From Zhaonella formicivorans (GTDB taxonomy: Bacteria; Bacillota; DUOV01; Zhaonellaceae), in the NCBI RefSeq assembly GCF_004353525.1, contig NZ_CP085524.1, forward strand, positions 2,390,142 through 2,454,141: a stretch of 64,000 nt of DNA, given 5' to 3'. The notes beneath the pieces are model-generated. The model had not been told where the DNA came from and searched no databases. It worked only from the letters and a program-made list of their open reading frames with translations. Numbering within the stretch: the stretch's first letter is position 1; every line of letters begins with the position of its first letter. Shown here piece by piece: positions 34,651 through 43,581 of this stretch. Made by a program: the position numbers and the translations under genes.

Positions 34651-36339
34651 TTGGAACAGTTACGAAAAAAACTGCTGGAAATTGACGGCAAAGGATATAA
34701 AGCATATAAGGATATTCAGGGTACATATCAAGGAAAAGGCATGAAGCTCCACATCGATTATGTGCAGGGCGACCCTTTTGCCAGCCCTTCCCGGATCAGG
34801 GTGGAACTGCCCAATACCTACCGGCAGGACTGGTACCACCCCAAGTGGCGGAAAATCGCCTTTGAGGATTTTCTTGCCCGGGAAACGGCTAAAATGGTCC
34901 GCTCACGGCCAACCGACAGAAAAGGTTCCGGCAAAAGCGGCTTAATTTTGATTGATACTCCTGGACAGGAAGTAATCCCGCGAACCGCAGTCAAAATATC
35001 TGCGCAAAGCATCGAGGTGCGTTTATCGGTGGGACTTCCCGCCGACGGCAGAAGAGTGCTGGGCAAACAGGCCGCCCAGCTGCTGTGCGATGCCGTGCCC
35101 GCAATAGTGCTGCAGGCAGTTTTGCAATTTGACCACCGGTCTCTGGTTAAACACCTGGAACTGGCAGACCGGCAGGAAACTATCCGGCAGTACCTGGATG
35201 AGCACGGCTACGTGTGCTTTATAGCCAACGGCTCGGTTTTACCCCGGGCCAGCGGTATAAGCAACTTGCCTTTAAAAGGAAACGTCATACCATTTCAATC
35301 TCCGCCTTCCCTGGAAATTGAAATCCCGGTCCCCCACGGCGGTACCATCAGGGGCATGGCTATACCCAGGGGAATTACTCTGATAGTGGGAGGAGGGTAT
35401 CACGGCAAGAGCACTCTGCTAAAGGCGGTTGAGCGGGGCATCTATAACCATATCGGCGGCGACGGGCGGGAATACGTGCTTACCAATAGTACAGCATATA
35501 AAGTACGGGCAGAAGACGGACGCCGGGTGGAAAAGGTGAACATTTCGCCGTTTATCGCCAACCTGCCTTTTGGCAAGGACACAGTCCGGTTCTCCACCGA
35601 TGACGCCAGCGGCAGTACTTCCCAAGCGGCTAACATCATGGAAGCATTGGAAGCGGGCAGCCAGGTATTGCTCATCGATGAGGATACCAGCGCCACCAAC
35701 TTTATGATCCGCGATGTGCGGATGCAGGAACTGGTGGGCAAAGATAAAGAACCCATCACCCCTTTTATCGACAAAGTCAGACAGCTGTATGAGGACTACA
35801 AAGTTTCTACTATTTTGGTCTTGGGAGGATCAGGGGATTACTTTGATGTGGCCGACCATGTGATCATGATGGATGAATACAGGCCGGTAGATGTGACCGA
35901 GAGAGCAAAGAAAATCGCGGAAATGATTAAATATGACCGCAAAAAAGAAGGCGGAGAAGGATTTGGTCAAATTGCAGAGCGCGTCATTAAAAAGCAGAGT
36001 TTTAATGCCCATCGGGGCAATAAGGAAAAAATCGATGCCAAGGGACTTAGCACCATTATCTACGGGACGGATAGCATCGATCTGTCTTATGTGGAACAAC
36101 TGGTAGACCCCGGCCAGACCCGGGCTATAGCCTGGATGATAAAATTCTTAGCCGACAAATTAGCCGATGAAACTACCCCGCTGCCCCAACTCCTGGACAG
36201 GCTGTACAGGCAGGTAGAAGAAAAGGGGCTGGAAGTGATATCGCCGTACTTCGGGAAACATCCCGGCGACCTGGCGCTGCCCAGAAAATTGGAGCTGGCG
36301 GCGGCCATCAACCGCCTGCGCACCTTACAAGTTAAATAA
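34651..36339 (+). CDS. ABC-class ATPase of the PF09818 type
   Basis: A 562-residue soluble protein that resembles the conserved predicted ABC-class ATPase family (PF09818). A Walker A-like P-loop is at about residues 246-258 (IVGGGYHGKSTLL), a signature-like STDDASGSTSQAANI at about 310-324 and a Walker B-like LLIDEDTSATNFM at about 343-355. A separate N-terminal domain precedes them. There is no membrane segment, so it is not a transporter. Its molecular role is unknown; family members are often found alone. The start is TTG 34651, with AGGAGGG 7 bases upstream. It is monocistronic, with a strong hairpin just after the stop. Confidence 0.85.
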   Translation: MEQLRKKLLEIDGKGYKAYKDIQGTYQGKGMKLHIDYVQGDPFASPSRIRVELPNTYRQDWYHPKWRKIAFEDFLARETAKMVRSRPTDRKGSGKSGLILIDTPGQEVIPRTAVKISAQSIEVRLSVGLPADGRRVLGKQAAQLLCDAVPAIVLQAVLQFDHRSLVKHLELADRQETIRQYLDEHGYVCFIANGSVLPRASGISNLPLKGNVIPFQSPPSLEIEIPVPHGGTIRGMAIPRGITLIVGGGYHGKSTLLKAVERGIYNHIGGDGREYVLTNSTAYKVRAEDGRRVEKVNISPFIANLPFGKDTVRFSTDDASGSTSQAANIMEALEAGSQVLLIDEDTSATNFMIRDVRMQELVGKDKEPITPFIDKVRQLYEDYKVSTILVLGGSGDYFDVADHVIMMDEYRPVDVTERAKKIAEMIKYDRKKEGGEGFGQIAERVIKKQSFNAHRGNKEKIDAKGLSTIIYGTDSIDLSYVEQLVDPGQTRAIAWMIKFLADKLADETTPLPQLLDRLYRQVEEKGLEVISPYFGKHPGDLALPRKLELAAAINRLRTLQVK

Positions 36340-36362
36340 GTCAGGGAAATCCCTGACTTATT
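36335..36362 (+). terminator. Terminator at the end of the ATPase gene
   Basis: AATAAGTCAGGGA-AA-TCCCTGACTTATT, a 13-bp perfect inverted repeat overlapping the stop codon. It also coincides with the point where the opposing hemerythrin-like frame runs into antisense sequence. Confidence 0.7.
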
Positions 36363-36590
36363 AAGCTGCCTTTTTTCCAATTCCTCAACTATGCTCAGGT
36401 ACTTCTGCTGCACGCCCGTTTTTTCCGCGTCGGCTTCGATTTCCCTGGCTTCCTTTTCCAGCAGTTCCTTGCTTCCGTGGGAGAGCTGTTTTTCGGCAAA
36501 TTGGTAAATGGCGGTATCTTCTTTGTCAATATGGTCCCCAATCAGCATATCTTTGGTAATCAATGTCGAATTTCGCCGGTCATCTATCAT
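36363..36590 (-). pseudogene. Fragment of a hemerythrin-like (HHE) protein
   Basis: Reads LIGDHIDKEDTAIYQFAEKQL and then KELLEKEAREIEADAEKTG to YLSIVEELEKRQL. The HIDKED...FAEKQL pattern is the final helix pair of an HHE cation-binding domain. The first half of the domain is absent and the frame overlaps the antiporter gene at its start. At the other end it continues through a terminator into the antisense of the ATPase gene. It looks like a remnant cut at both ends. Confidence 0.6.
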
Positions 36591-37797
36591 AATGAATCGC
36601 CCTGCTATTCGCCTCCCACTTTATAAAGCGGCTTAATAACTTGGAAATTTTCTTTGATTCTTTGGTTAACAGAGGGCCTAAAATCGCCAGGATAAGCACG
36701 TACAATGCTATGAAGGGTTGTAAAAACGGCAGCAGACCTCCTTGTTTGGCCAGCTTGGCCAGAATAATAGAAAACTCTCCGCGAGAAGTAATCGTTAGTC
36801 CTATATTGGCAGAAGCCCGTAGTGACAAACCTGCACTGCGACCGGATAACAATCCTGCCACAAAATTGCCGAGCAAAGTCAGAATTACAGCTATAATTGC
36901 AGGCCCCACGGCTCCCCCCAGAGTGAGAGGATCAATGCTCAGACCGAAACTGAAGAAAAAAATTGCACCAAAAAAGTCACGAAAGGGAACTACTAAGCGT
37001 TCAATCCGCTGCACATGCCGGGTCTCGGCCAGCACAAGGCCCGTCAACAAAGCTCCAATTGCCTCAGCAATATGCAGGGTCTCGGAAAAACCCGCAACGA
37101 GCGTAATAAGGGAAAATAAGGCCAAAAGAAACAGTTCGTCTGAGGGTAGGTCCAACAGGTAATTTAGAACACTTACAGCTTTACGCCCTACTATAATTAA
37201 CCCCAGCATAAAACCCAAAGCCACCAAAGTAGCACCGGTAACCTTGCCAAAGGAAGTGGCCCCGGTTAAAACGATTCCGGACACTATGGAAAGGTAAACC
37301 GCAACAAAGACATCCTGGAACATCATTAACCCCAAAATGATTTCTGTATCAGGGTTGGCAGTACGTTTTAAATCCACAATCATTTTAGCAACTATGGCAC
37401 TGGAAGATATGGTAGTAACCCCCGCAGCAACCAATGTCTCCCGCAAGGGCCATCCTAAATACAGTGGAAAGCCTATGCCCAGGGTGAGGTTGATGGCCAT
37501 GTATATTATTCCACTGGTTAAAATAGTTCTTCCTGCCTTTAATAATCTGCTTACAGAGAACTCCAACCCAAGATAAAAAAGTAAAAACAACACGCCCAGC
37601 CTTCCCATAAAATCTATCAAGGGAGCACTTGCAATGAACCGAAAGTCTATCACACCAAGGTGAGGGGCATGGGGACCAACGAGCATACCTACCAGAATCA
37701 AGAGTGGAACAATTGAGAACTTTAAGTTGGATGCCAAGAGCCCTGCAGCAGCCATTAAAGCTAAAGCAAAGCCTATCTCAAGCACAATATGTTCCAT
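36580..37797 (-). CDS. CPA2-family K+/H+ antiporter membrane subunit (KhtU-like)
   Basis: A 405-residue protein with about 12 membrane segments and the CPA2/KefB family layout (IGFALALMAAAGLLA, FLLFYLGLEFSV, TTISSSAIVAKM, LGLMMFQDVFVAVYLS). The following gene upstream on the strand encodes a TrkA-C regulator with only a 2-bp gap, so this is a KhtT/KhtU-like two-component potassium efflux system. Such pumps protect against excess K+ at alkaline pH. The 3' end overlaps the hemerythrin fragment. It lacks the C-terminal RCK domain of KefB, consistent with the separate regulatory subunit. Confidence 0.85.
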   Translation of the reverse strand: MEHIVLEIGFALALMAAAGLLASNLKFSIVPLLILVGMLVGPHAPHLGVIDFRFIASAPLIDFMGRLGVLFLLFYLGLEFSVSRLLKAGRTILTSGIIYMAINLTLGIGFPLYLGWPLRETLVAAGVTTISSSAIVAKMIVDLKRTANPDTEIILGLMMFQDVFVAVYLSIVSGIVLTGATSFGKVTGATLVALGFMLGLIIVGRKAVSVLNYLLDLPSDELFLLALFSLITLVAGFSETLHIAEAIGALLTGLVLAETRHVQRIERLVVPFRDFFGAIFFFSFGLSIDPLTLGGAVGPAIIAVILTLLGNFVAGLLSGRSAGLSLRASANIGLTITSRGEFSIILAKLAKQGGLLPFLQPFIALYVLILAILGPLLTKESKKISKLLSRFIKWEANSRAIHYDR

Positions 37798-37799
37798 TT

Positions 37800-38297
37800 T
37801 TATACGCTCCCGCTTTTAATCAGCTTTTTACAAGCCTTGATCTGCTCCTTTTCTCCTATAACCACAATAGTTGCTCCCTCGTTAATAACACGTTCCGGTC
37901 CGGGGTTAATCACCTTGCTATGATCTTTTTCGATAATCGCAATGATGGTAGCCCCTGTTGTTTTGCGCACCTGAGCTTCGCCTATGGTTTTTCCTATGCA
38001 GGGCAGTCCCGGCTCAATCTTGTACCACTCGATGACCATGTCATCCAGGGCAACTTCTATATTTTCCAAAGACTTGGGCTTATAAATTATTCCGCCTAAA
38101 ATGGCAGCAACTTGACGGGCCTCGTTGTCATCCAAGCTGATCATAGAGATGCTGTCTTCGGGATCGTCGTGATCAAAATGGTACATCTCACGCCTCCCGT
38201 CATCATGAATGATAATAACCAACTTATCGCCGGAGCGGGTGATTATTTGGAATTTTTGACCAATTCCGGGCAATTCGGATTCGTGAATACTAAACAT
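37800..38297 (-). CDS. TrkA-C domain regulator of the antiporter (KhtT-like)
   Basis: A 165-residue soluble protein. An N-terminal half of unknown fold (residues 1-75, with SGDKLVIIIHDDGRREMYHF) precedes a C-terminal RCK_C domain (about 80-160; GKTIGEAQVRKTTGATIIAI, EGATIVVIGEKEQI). In Bacillus, KhtT binds KhtU and gates K+/H+ exchange according to nucleotide and pH. It is the first gene of the pair, with GGAGGTTGAAACAAT before ATG 38297. Confidence 0.85.
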   Translation of the reverse strand: MFSIHESELPGIGQKFQIITRSGDKLVIIIHDDGRREMYHFDHDDPEDSISMISLDDNEARQVAAILGGIIYKPKSLENIEVALDDMVIEWYKIEPGLPCIGKTIGEAQVRKTTGATIIAIIEKDHSKVINPGPERVINEGATIVVIGEKEQIKACKKLIKSGSV

Positions 38298-38520
38298 TAT
38301 TGTTTCAACCTCCGTTCATAGCTAAATTCCTTAATCCCGTGAACTCTAACAATAATTTTAGCATACGTTCATGCAGAAAGGAAAATGCCACCGACCCTCA
38401 CCGCCTCTTAGCGCATAAGACGCAAATATTGGTGTACAACTTGCTTGTAAATACCGGCAAGATAAAAATTTGCTTTGTCTTTAGCTCAAAAAAATTATAT
38501 AATGATAAAAAATAAAATAA

Positions 38521-38557
38521 GACAGTTCGGAACCATCCTGTCTCTAAACAAAACTAC
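38521..38557 (+). promoter_or_regulatory. preQ1-I riboswitch aptamer
   Basis: GACAG-TTCGGAACCATC-CTGTC: a 5-bp stem with a 12-nt loop starting UUC, followed by the A-rich tail TCTAAACAAAACTA. This matches the compact preQ1-I pseudoknot (stem, 12-nt loop, AAAACUA tail). The genes downstream handle queuosine precursors, which supports the call. Confidence 0.85.
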
Positions 38558-38575
38558 GGGCTTAGACTATCAAAA

Positions 38576-38650
38576 GGTAGTCTGTTTTGTAATGGAGCGC
38601 TTGCGCCCTTTGCCTGATTCAGGGTTCAAAACAGACTGCCTTTTCTCTTA
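38576..38650 (+). terminator. Riboswitch-controlled terminator
   Basis: GGTAGTCTGTTTTG (38576-38589) pairs with CAAAACAGACTGCC (38627-38640) and is followed by TTTTCTC. A GGCGC-rich stem sits inside the loop. The competing upstream hairpin GACTATC-AAAA-GGTAGTC would sequester part of the left arm, consistent with control by preQ1. Confidence 0.75.
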
Positions 38651-38725
38651 GTCAATATGTAAGGGTGGTCATGCCCTTTTTTTATTGCGTTTTTTTATGA
38701 GCACAAATTACCAGGAGGTTTTGGC

Positions 38726-39232
38726 ATGCAGGCAAAAGGTAACCCAATGATTAAAAAGAGTGCATTCTCTGCTAAACAAATTGCCATATCAGGTGTGGTA
38801 ATGGCAGTTTATATTGTCCTGATGTATTTGACCCAAAGCTTTGCTTTTGGGCAATATCAAATAAGAATAGCAACCTCACTATACGCCCTTAGCGCTGTTT
38901 ATCCATTTTTAATTGTTCCTCTGGCAATAAGCAACCTCCTTAGCAATGCATTGCTGGGCGGGCTCGGAATGCCTGACATGATAGGGGGGTTCCTGGTCGG
39001 ACTGATCACCAGTACTGCTGTTTATCTGATTAAAAAGTTTAATCTAAACGAACGGCTTATTGCTTTGCCCATAATATTCGGTCCGGGATTAATTGTCCCT
39101 ATTTGGCTCTCTGTTCTTATCGATGTCCCTTACAGGATACTGGCTGCAAGCATCTGTATCGGACAAATTATACCCGGAATTGTCGGGGTTATCCTTGTGA
39201 AGCACTTACAAAACAAAATCCGGGAAAATTAA
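38726..39232 (+). CDS. queT: Queuosine-precursor ECF transporter S component
   Basis: A 168-residue membrane protein of the QueT family. It has about five hydrophobic helices, with [36 protein letters not shown] and [13 protein letters not shown] as the recognisable segments. QueT takes up preQ0/preQ1-type precursors with the shared EcfAA'T machinery. GGAGG lies 7 bases before ATG 38726. It is the first gene of the preQ1-riboswitch operon and is followed by queF 18 bp on. The pair would supply queuine precursor for tRNA modification. Confidence 0.88.
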   Translation: MQAKGNPMIKKSAFSAKQIAISGVVMAVYIVLMYLTQSFAFGQYQIRIATSLYALSAVYPFLIVPLAISNLLSNALLGGLGMPDMIGGFLVGLITSTAVYLIKKFNLNERLIALPIIFGPGLIVPIWLSVLIDVPYRILAASICIGQIIPGIVGVILVKHLQNKIREN

Positions 39233-39249
39233 TTACTAAAGGAGGAATT

Positions 39250-39750
39250 ATGGTGGCTGGAAGAACGGATCAGGAATTAGAAGGTATAACTTTATTGGGC
39301 AACCAGGGCACAAAATATAAATATGACTACGACCCGTCTGTCTTAGAAACGTTTGTAAATAAGCATCAAGACAATGATTATTTTGTAAAGTTTAATTGCC
39401 CCGAATTCACCAGCCTTTGTCCTAAAACCGGACAGCCCGATTTTGCAACTATTTATATCTCTTATGTGCCCGATAAACTGATGGTGGAAAGCAAATCTCT
39501 GAAGCTCTACCTGCTAAGCTTTCGAAATCACGGAGACTTCCATGAAGACTGTATTAACATCATCATGAAAGATTTAATCAAGCTGTTGGACCCGAAATAC
39601 ATTGAGGTATGGGGCAAGTTCACCCCACGGGGCGGAATTTCCATTGACCCGTTTTGCAACTATGGCAAAGAAGGTACTAAGTGGAAAGAAGTTGCAGAAA
39701 ACAGACTTTTTTATCACGATATGTACCCGGAAAAAATAGATAACAGATAA
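39250..39750 (+). CDS. queF: NADPH-dependent 7-cyano-7-deazaguanine reductase
   Basis: A 166-residue QueF of the short (YkvM) class, reducing preQ0 to preQ1 for queuosine synthesis. The catalytic Cys lies in [17 protein letters not shown], with the Asp of DFAT seven residues later; [10 protein letters not shown]-like NADPH-binding residues follow ([12 protein letters not shown]). Length agrees with the Bacillus enzyme. The start is ATG 39250 with GGAGG 5 bases upstream; the long ORF beginning at 39103 is a different-frame extension over queT. It is controlled by the preQ1 riboswitch upstream. Confidence 0.93.
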   Translation: MVAGRTDQELEGITLLGNQGTKYKYDYDPSVLETFVNKHQDNDYFVKFNCPEFTSLCPKTGQPDFATIYISYVPDKLMVESKSLKLYLLSFRNHGDFHEDCINIIMKDLIKLLDPKYIEVWGKFTPRGGISIDPFCNYGKEGTKWKEVAENRLFYHDMYPEKIDNR

Positions 39751-39999
39751 CACCAGTTTGTAGACAAAGCCCGCTTGTATTATTTCGAACAGCGGTCAGG
39801 GGACACACCTCTTATGCATGTTGTTCCCCTTTGCTGAGGAATGTCCCCAATTAAGCTCGCACGCGTTGACCTTTGGCAAAGCTGCAAACCCAGAGCGAAA
39901 CAAGTCCCGCTCCATAATACATGCGGGCTGATAATAGTTTGTCGACGGTCTGAAATGCCTCCCTTTTTTACAGGGAGGCATTGGAGCAATACCGGGACA
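39751..39999. other. Intergenic region between queF and the iron transporter operon
   Basis: No gene seen. It contains a 16-nt sequence TTGTAGACAAAGCCCG shared with 42424-42439 on the other side of the two transporter genes, and a GGGGACA...TGTCCCC dyad (about 39798-39847). An ATGCCTCCCT...AGGGAGGCAT hairpin lies at 39955-39981. Confidence 0.4.
39955..39981 (-). terminator. Hairpin after the iron transporter operon
   Basis: ATGCCTCCCT-GTAAAAA-AGGGAGGCAT, a 10-bp stem 20 bp beyond the stop of the ATP-binding gene. No strong U-tract follows on the minus strand, so termination may be partial. Confidence 0.5.
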
Positions 40000-40674
40000 T
40001 TAGCAGATTTCAGGGCATCCATTTTGCACGATCTCCCCCCTTTGCAGGATGACTGCGCGGTCTGCCAGCGCTTGCGCGTCATCCCGGTCGTGGGTAACAA
40101 AAATGGTAGTTGTCCCGGTTGTTTTTAAAATAATTTTCAATTCATCCCGGATTTTGGCCTCTAAATCTTTGTCCAGGTTGCTGAAGGGCTCATCCAACAG
40201 CAATAAGGAAGGCCGCGGTGCCAAAGCCCGGGCCAGGGCCACCCTTTGCTGCTGGCCGCCGCTTAGCTCGTACGGGTACCTGGTTTTATATTCGCTTAAA
40301 TTCACCAGGTTCAAGACTTCTTCCAGCCTTTCAGCTTTTTCCCGGCTGTTCATTTTCTTTAAGCCAAACTTGACGTTTCCTTCCACGGTCAGATGGGGAA
40401 ACAGGGCATAGTCCTGGAAAACCATTCCCACACCCCGTTTCTCCGGCTCAACGAAAATGCTGTCATCGACCATGATCTTATCCCCGATTTTAATCATGCC
40501 GCCGGTGGGTACTTCCAGCCCGGCAACCAGCCTGAGGATAGTGCTCTTGCCGCTGCCGCTCTCTCCTAAGATGGATATTATCTCTCCTTCTGCGATTTGC
40601 AGGTTAAAATTTTTTATAACTTCCTCACTGGAATTCTTATATTTAAATTTTAACCCTTTAATCTCAACGTACAT
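40000..40674 (-). CDS. Iron(III)-type ABC transporter ATP-binding protein
   Basis: A 224-residue ABC ATPase with Walker A (LGESGSGKST, about 35-44), Q-loop (VFQDYALFPHL), signature (YELSGGQQQRVALARA), Walker B (LLLLDEPFSNLD) and H-loop (TIFVTHDRDDA). It is shorter than typical FbpC (about 350 residues) because the C-terminal regulatory domain is missing. It is the last gene of a binding protein-permease-ATPase operon. The start codon ATG at 40674 overlaps the permease stop. A Fur-type box controls the operon, so ferric iron is the likely cargo. Confidence 0.9.
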   Translation of the reverse strand: MYVEIKGLKFKYKNSSEEVIKNFNLQIAEGEIISILGESGSGKSTILRLVAGLEVPTGGMIKIGDKIMVDDSIFVEPEKRGVGMVFQDYALFPHLTVEGNVKFGLKKMNSREKAERLEEVLNLVNLSEYKTRYPYELSGGQQQRVALARALAPRPSLLLLDEPFSNLDKDLEAKIRDELKIILKTTGTTTIFVTHDRDDAQALADRAVILQRGEIVQNGCPEIC

Positions 40675-42323
40675 TATCGCTCCCCCCTGTCTACCACTTG
40701 ATTGAAAAAATAAATTGAAACAGCACTTATGAAAATAATAATCAGCGAAGGGATGGAGGCTTCACGGATCATTTCGTCATTTGCATACTGGTAGACTTTA
40801 GTCGCCAGCGTATCATAATTAAAGGGTCTTAAGAGCAAAGTCAGGGGTAATTCCTTCATTATATCTACTAAGACTAAAATAAAGCCGCTGACAATGGCCG
40901 GTCTGATCATTTTCACATCTATCTTAAAAAAAGTCTCAGTTACTGACATGCCGAGCATCCTGGAAGCCTCGAAAAACCTCTTCCCCACTTTTTCAAATCC
41001 CGTTTCCACCGCATTAAACCCAATAGCCAGAAATCTGATTACATAAGCGAAAATAAGCATGGCCAGGCTGGTGCTGAGCACCAGTTTGGCTGAGTCCGGG
41101 TTAATCAGCCGGTAGAACCAAAATAAATTATTGTCGAGAGCCACAAAAAAGACAATGACTCCTATGGCGATTACAGCGCCGGGAATGGAATATCCCACTA
41201 CCGTCAGTCTTGCACAAATTTTGCCGGCAAAGCTTTCATTCATTCTGCCGTAGTTGGCTATCACCAGGGCCACAACGGCAATTATGGCTGAGGCTAGCAG
41301 GGCTGTAAGTAAAGTATTTAGTATAAGCCTCCCGAAATCAACGCTTAAAATATTTTTATAAGTTAAAAAGGCCCAATGAATCAACTGCAGTAGGGGAATC
41401 AAAAAACCAAGGCCAAAAATTGCAAAGCTGTAAACAGAGGCCAGCGCCGCTTTTGCACCCTTTAACCTGATCCTGGATATGGGCCTGACTTTGGCAGTGG
41501 TATAGCTGTATTTTCTTCTGCCCCTTAAAACCCTTTCCAGCAGCAAAACGCCAAAAACCACAAGCAGCAAAAGGGCAGACAGCTTAATGGAACTTTCTAC
41601 ATCTCCCAACCCAAACCAGGTCTTGAAAATTGCTGTACTGAAAGTGGTGACTCCAAAATACTGGACAACACCGTAATCATTTAATACTTCCAGGATAACT
41701 AAGCTGGCCCCGCCGACAATTGCAGCCCTGGATACAGGAAGAATTACAAATAAAAAAATTTCCATGGGACTTCTGCCCAATACCCTGGCATTTTCTATCA
41801 AGGAAGCGGACTGTTTTTCCAAAAAATCCCTGGTAATTGTGTAAACGTAAGGGAACAAAAACATGGTAAAAATAAATATTGCCCCTTCAACGGACATAAG
41901 ATCAACATACTTTTGATTAAGATGTATATTAAATTCATTTCTCAAGAAAGTTTGGATCACCCCGGTATAATTCAGCAAACCGTTATAGGTATATGCTGCA
42001 ATGTACGGCGGGATGGCCAGAGGCAAAATCAAGCCCCATTTGAGAAAGGACCTAAGGGGAAAATCATAGACCGCCACCAACCAGGCCAGGCTGATGCCGC
42101 AAAGAACCGAAAACAGCCCGGTAAAAGAAACAAGCAGCAATGTGTTGGTTACATATTCTTGCAGCAGGAACCTCTTAATATGAATCCAATTCTCATTTGG
42201 TGCCTTAAAAACATTAATAAGAATATTCAAGTTCGGGAGCAAAAGCAAAATCACAAAAACAATGCTCAGGACGGACCAGGAATTAAGTGCTAATCTAAAC
42301 TGCCTGATCTTTATTACAAACAC
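40674..42323 (-). CDS. Iron(III)-type ABC transporter permease, fused two-domain
   Basis: A permease of about 550 residues built from two binding-protein-dependent transport domains (FbpB/ThiP type, about 12 helices). EAA-like loops occur in each half, for example ENARVLGRSPMEIFLFVILP and EASRMLGMSVTETFFKIDVK. It forms the membrane channel for the binding protein encoded upstream. The ORF runs to a TTG at 42398 inside the U-tract of the upstream terminator, so the true start is downstream; GTG 42323 is my tentative choice. The gene overlaps the ATPase gene by one base. Confidence 0.82.
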   Translation of the reverse strand: MFVIKIRQFRLALNSWSVLSIVFVILLLLPNLNILINVFKAPNENWIHIKRFLLQEYVTNTLLLVSFTGLFSVLCGISLAWLVAVYDFPLRSFLKWGLILPLAIPPYIAAYTYNGLLNYTGVIQTFLRNEFNIHLNQKYVDLMSVEGAIFIFTMFLFPYVYTITRDFLEKQSASLIENARVLGRSPMEIFLFVILPVSRAAIVGGASLVILEVLNDYGVVQYFGVTTFSTAIFKTWFGLGDVESSIKLSALLLLVVFGVLLLERVLRGRRKYSYTTAKVRPISRIRLKGAKAALASVYSFAIFGLGFLIPLLQLIHWAFLTYKNILSVDFGRLILNTLLTALLASAIIAVVALVIANYGRMNESFAGKICARLTVVGYSIPGAVIAIGVIVFFVALDNNLFWFYRLINPDSAKLVLSTSLAMLIFAYVIRFLAIGFNAVETGFEKVGKRFFEASRMLGMSVTETFFKIDVKMIRPAIVSGFILVLVDIMKELPLTLLLRPFNYDTLATKVYQYANDEMIREASIPSLIIIFISAVSIYFFNQVVDRGER

Positions 42324-42395
42324 CCCTTTCCAACGTTTATAGAGCCAAGTCAGGTAAACTTTAGGCCTAAAGGAAACAATTGGCCGGCGATTTTG

Positions 42396-42420
42396 CAAAA
42401 AGCAGCCTAAAAGGCTGCTT
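42396..42420 (-). terminator. Terminator between the binding protein and the permease gene
   Basis: AGCAGCCT-TTT-AGGCTGCT followed by TTTTGC on the minus strand. Incomplete termination here would give more binding protein than permease, a common arrangement. Confidence 0.75.
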
Positions 42421-42446
42421 CAGCTTGTAGACAAAGCCCGAAGATG

Positions 42447-43535
42447 TTATTTCCAACCAACTTCATCAAATATTTTCACGGCTTGGCTGTTCAATTCACC
42501 CAGTTTGGAAAGGTTGATATTTTGGGTCTTGAACTCGCCCCATGATTTCAAGAGCTCAGCAGGCTCCACATTGGGATTGACCGGATACTCAAAATTGCTT
42601 TCCGCAAACTGTTTTTGGGCTTTTTCACTTGCCAAGAACTCCATGAACTTAATTGCATTTTCTTTGTTTTTGGATTCTTTAGTAAGTCCTATACCGCTGA
42701 CGTTAATATGGGTCCCGGCTCCATCCTGATCCGGGAAGAAAACTCCCAGGCTTTCACCTATTTTTTTCTGTTCCGGATCGGAAGAATTGAGAAGCCTTCC
42801 GAAATAATATGTATTCATGATGGCCAAATCTCCCTGTCCGGCAGCAACCGCAATGGCTTGGTCGGTATCATTTCCTTCCGGTTCCCTTGCCATGTTGGCA
42901 ACTATTCCTTTGGCCCAGTTTTTAGCCCATTCCTCGCCCTTAATTGCTATAAAGGAAGCCAGCAATGACTGGTTGTAGATATTGGAGGAGGACCTTACCA
43001 GGATTTTACCTTTCCATTTAGGGTTGGTTAAATCCTCATAAGTCGACAGTTCAGAAGGTTTGACTCTGTCTTTGGAGTAAACTATAACCCTGGCCCTTAC
43101 AGTCAGTCCAAACCATTGATTATCAGGGTCCCTTAAATTTTCAGGGATACTGTTTTTTAAGGTAGCGCTGTCTACAGCTTGCAGCAGCCCTTCCTCTTTT
43201 GCCCTGTATAGCCTTCCGGCATCTGCAGTAATTAGCAAGTCGGCCTCAGTGTCTTTTCCTTCTCTCTTCAGCCTTTCAATTAATTCATCGGATTTTCCTT
43301 TAACCACATTAACCTTAACACCTGTTTCTGCTGTAAAAGCTTTATAAAGCTCTTCATCAGTGTCGTAATGCCTGTCGGTATAGAGGTTTACCACTTGCTC
43401 TCCACCACCGGCGTTACTCTGTTGCTTGTTACTCCCGGTCCCATCGCCGCCCACCGAAGATGCGCAGCCCGCCAGTGCAGCTAACGAAATAACGAACAGC
43501 AGACTGATTAAAATTTTAGATAGCTTACCTTTCAT
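42447..43535 (-). CDS. Iron(III)-type ABC transporter substrate-binding lipoprotein
   Basis: A 362-residue binding protein with an N-terminal lipoprotein signal: positive start, hydrophobic core and lipobox LAGC with Cys24. A Ser/Gly/Gln-rich linker follows. The mature part resembles FbpA/AfuA-type proteins (VNLYTDRHYDTDEELYKAF, then DLLITADAGRLY and QAIAVAAGQGDLAIMNTYYF with the Tyr pair that often binds ferric iron). It would capture iron at the outer face of the membrane and deliver it to the permease. Start ATG 43535 follows AGGAGG. A Fur box sits in its promoter. Confidence 0.92.
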   Translation of the reverse strand: MKGKLSKILISLLFVISLAALAGCASSVGGDGTGSNKQQSNAGGGEQVVNLYTDRHYDTDEELYKAFTAETGVKVNVVKGKSDELIERLKREGKDTEADLLITADAGRLYRAKEEGLLQAVDSATLKNSIPENLRDPDNQWFGLTVRARVIVYSKDRVKPSELSTYEDLTNPKWKGKILVRSSSNIYNQSLLASFIAIKGEEWAKNWAKGIVANMAREPEGNDTDQAIAVAAGQGDLAIMNTYYFGRLLNSSDPEQKKIGESLGVFFPDQDGAGTHINVSGIGLTKESKNKENAIKFMEFLASEKAQKQFAESNFEYPVNPNVEPAELLKSWGEFKTQNINLSKLGELNSQAVKIFDEVGWK

Positions 43536-43581
43536 TTCGTAAATACCTCCTCTTGTTATTTGAGAACGACTATCAATGTCA

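Noticed and set aside
39103-39750. Long 215-residue version of queF
   Set aside because: The first 49 codons are an out-of-frame reading of queT; the ATG at 39250 has a proper ribosome site.
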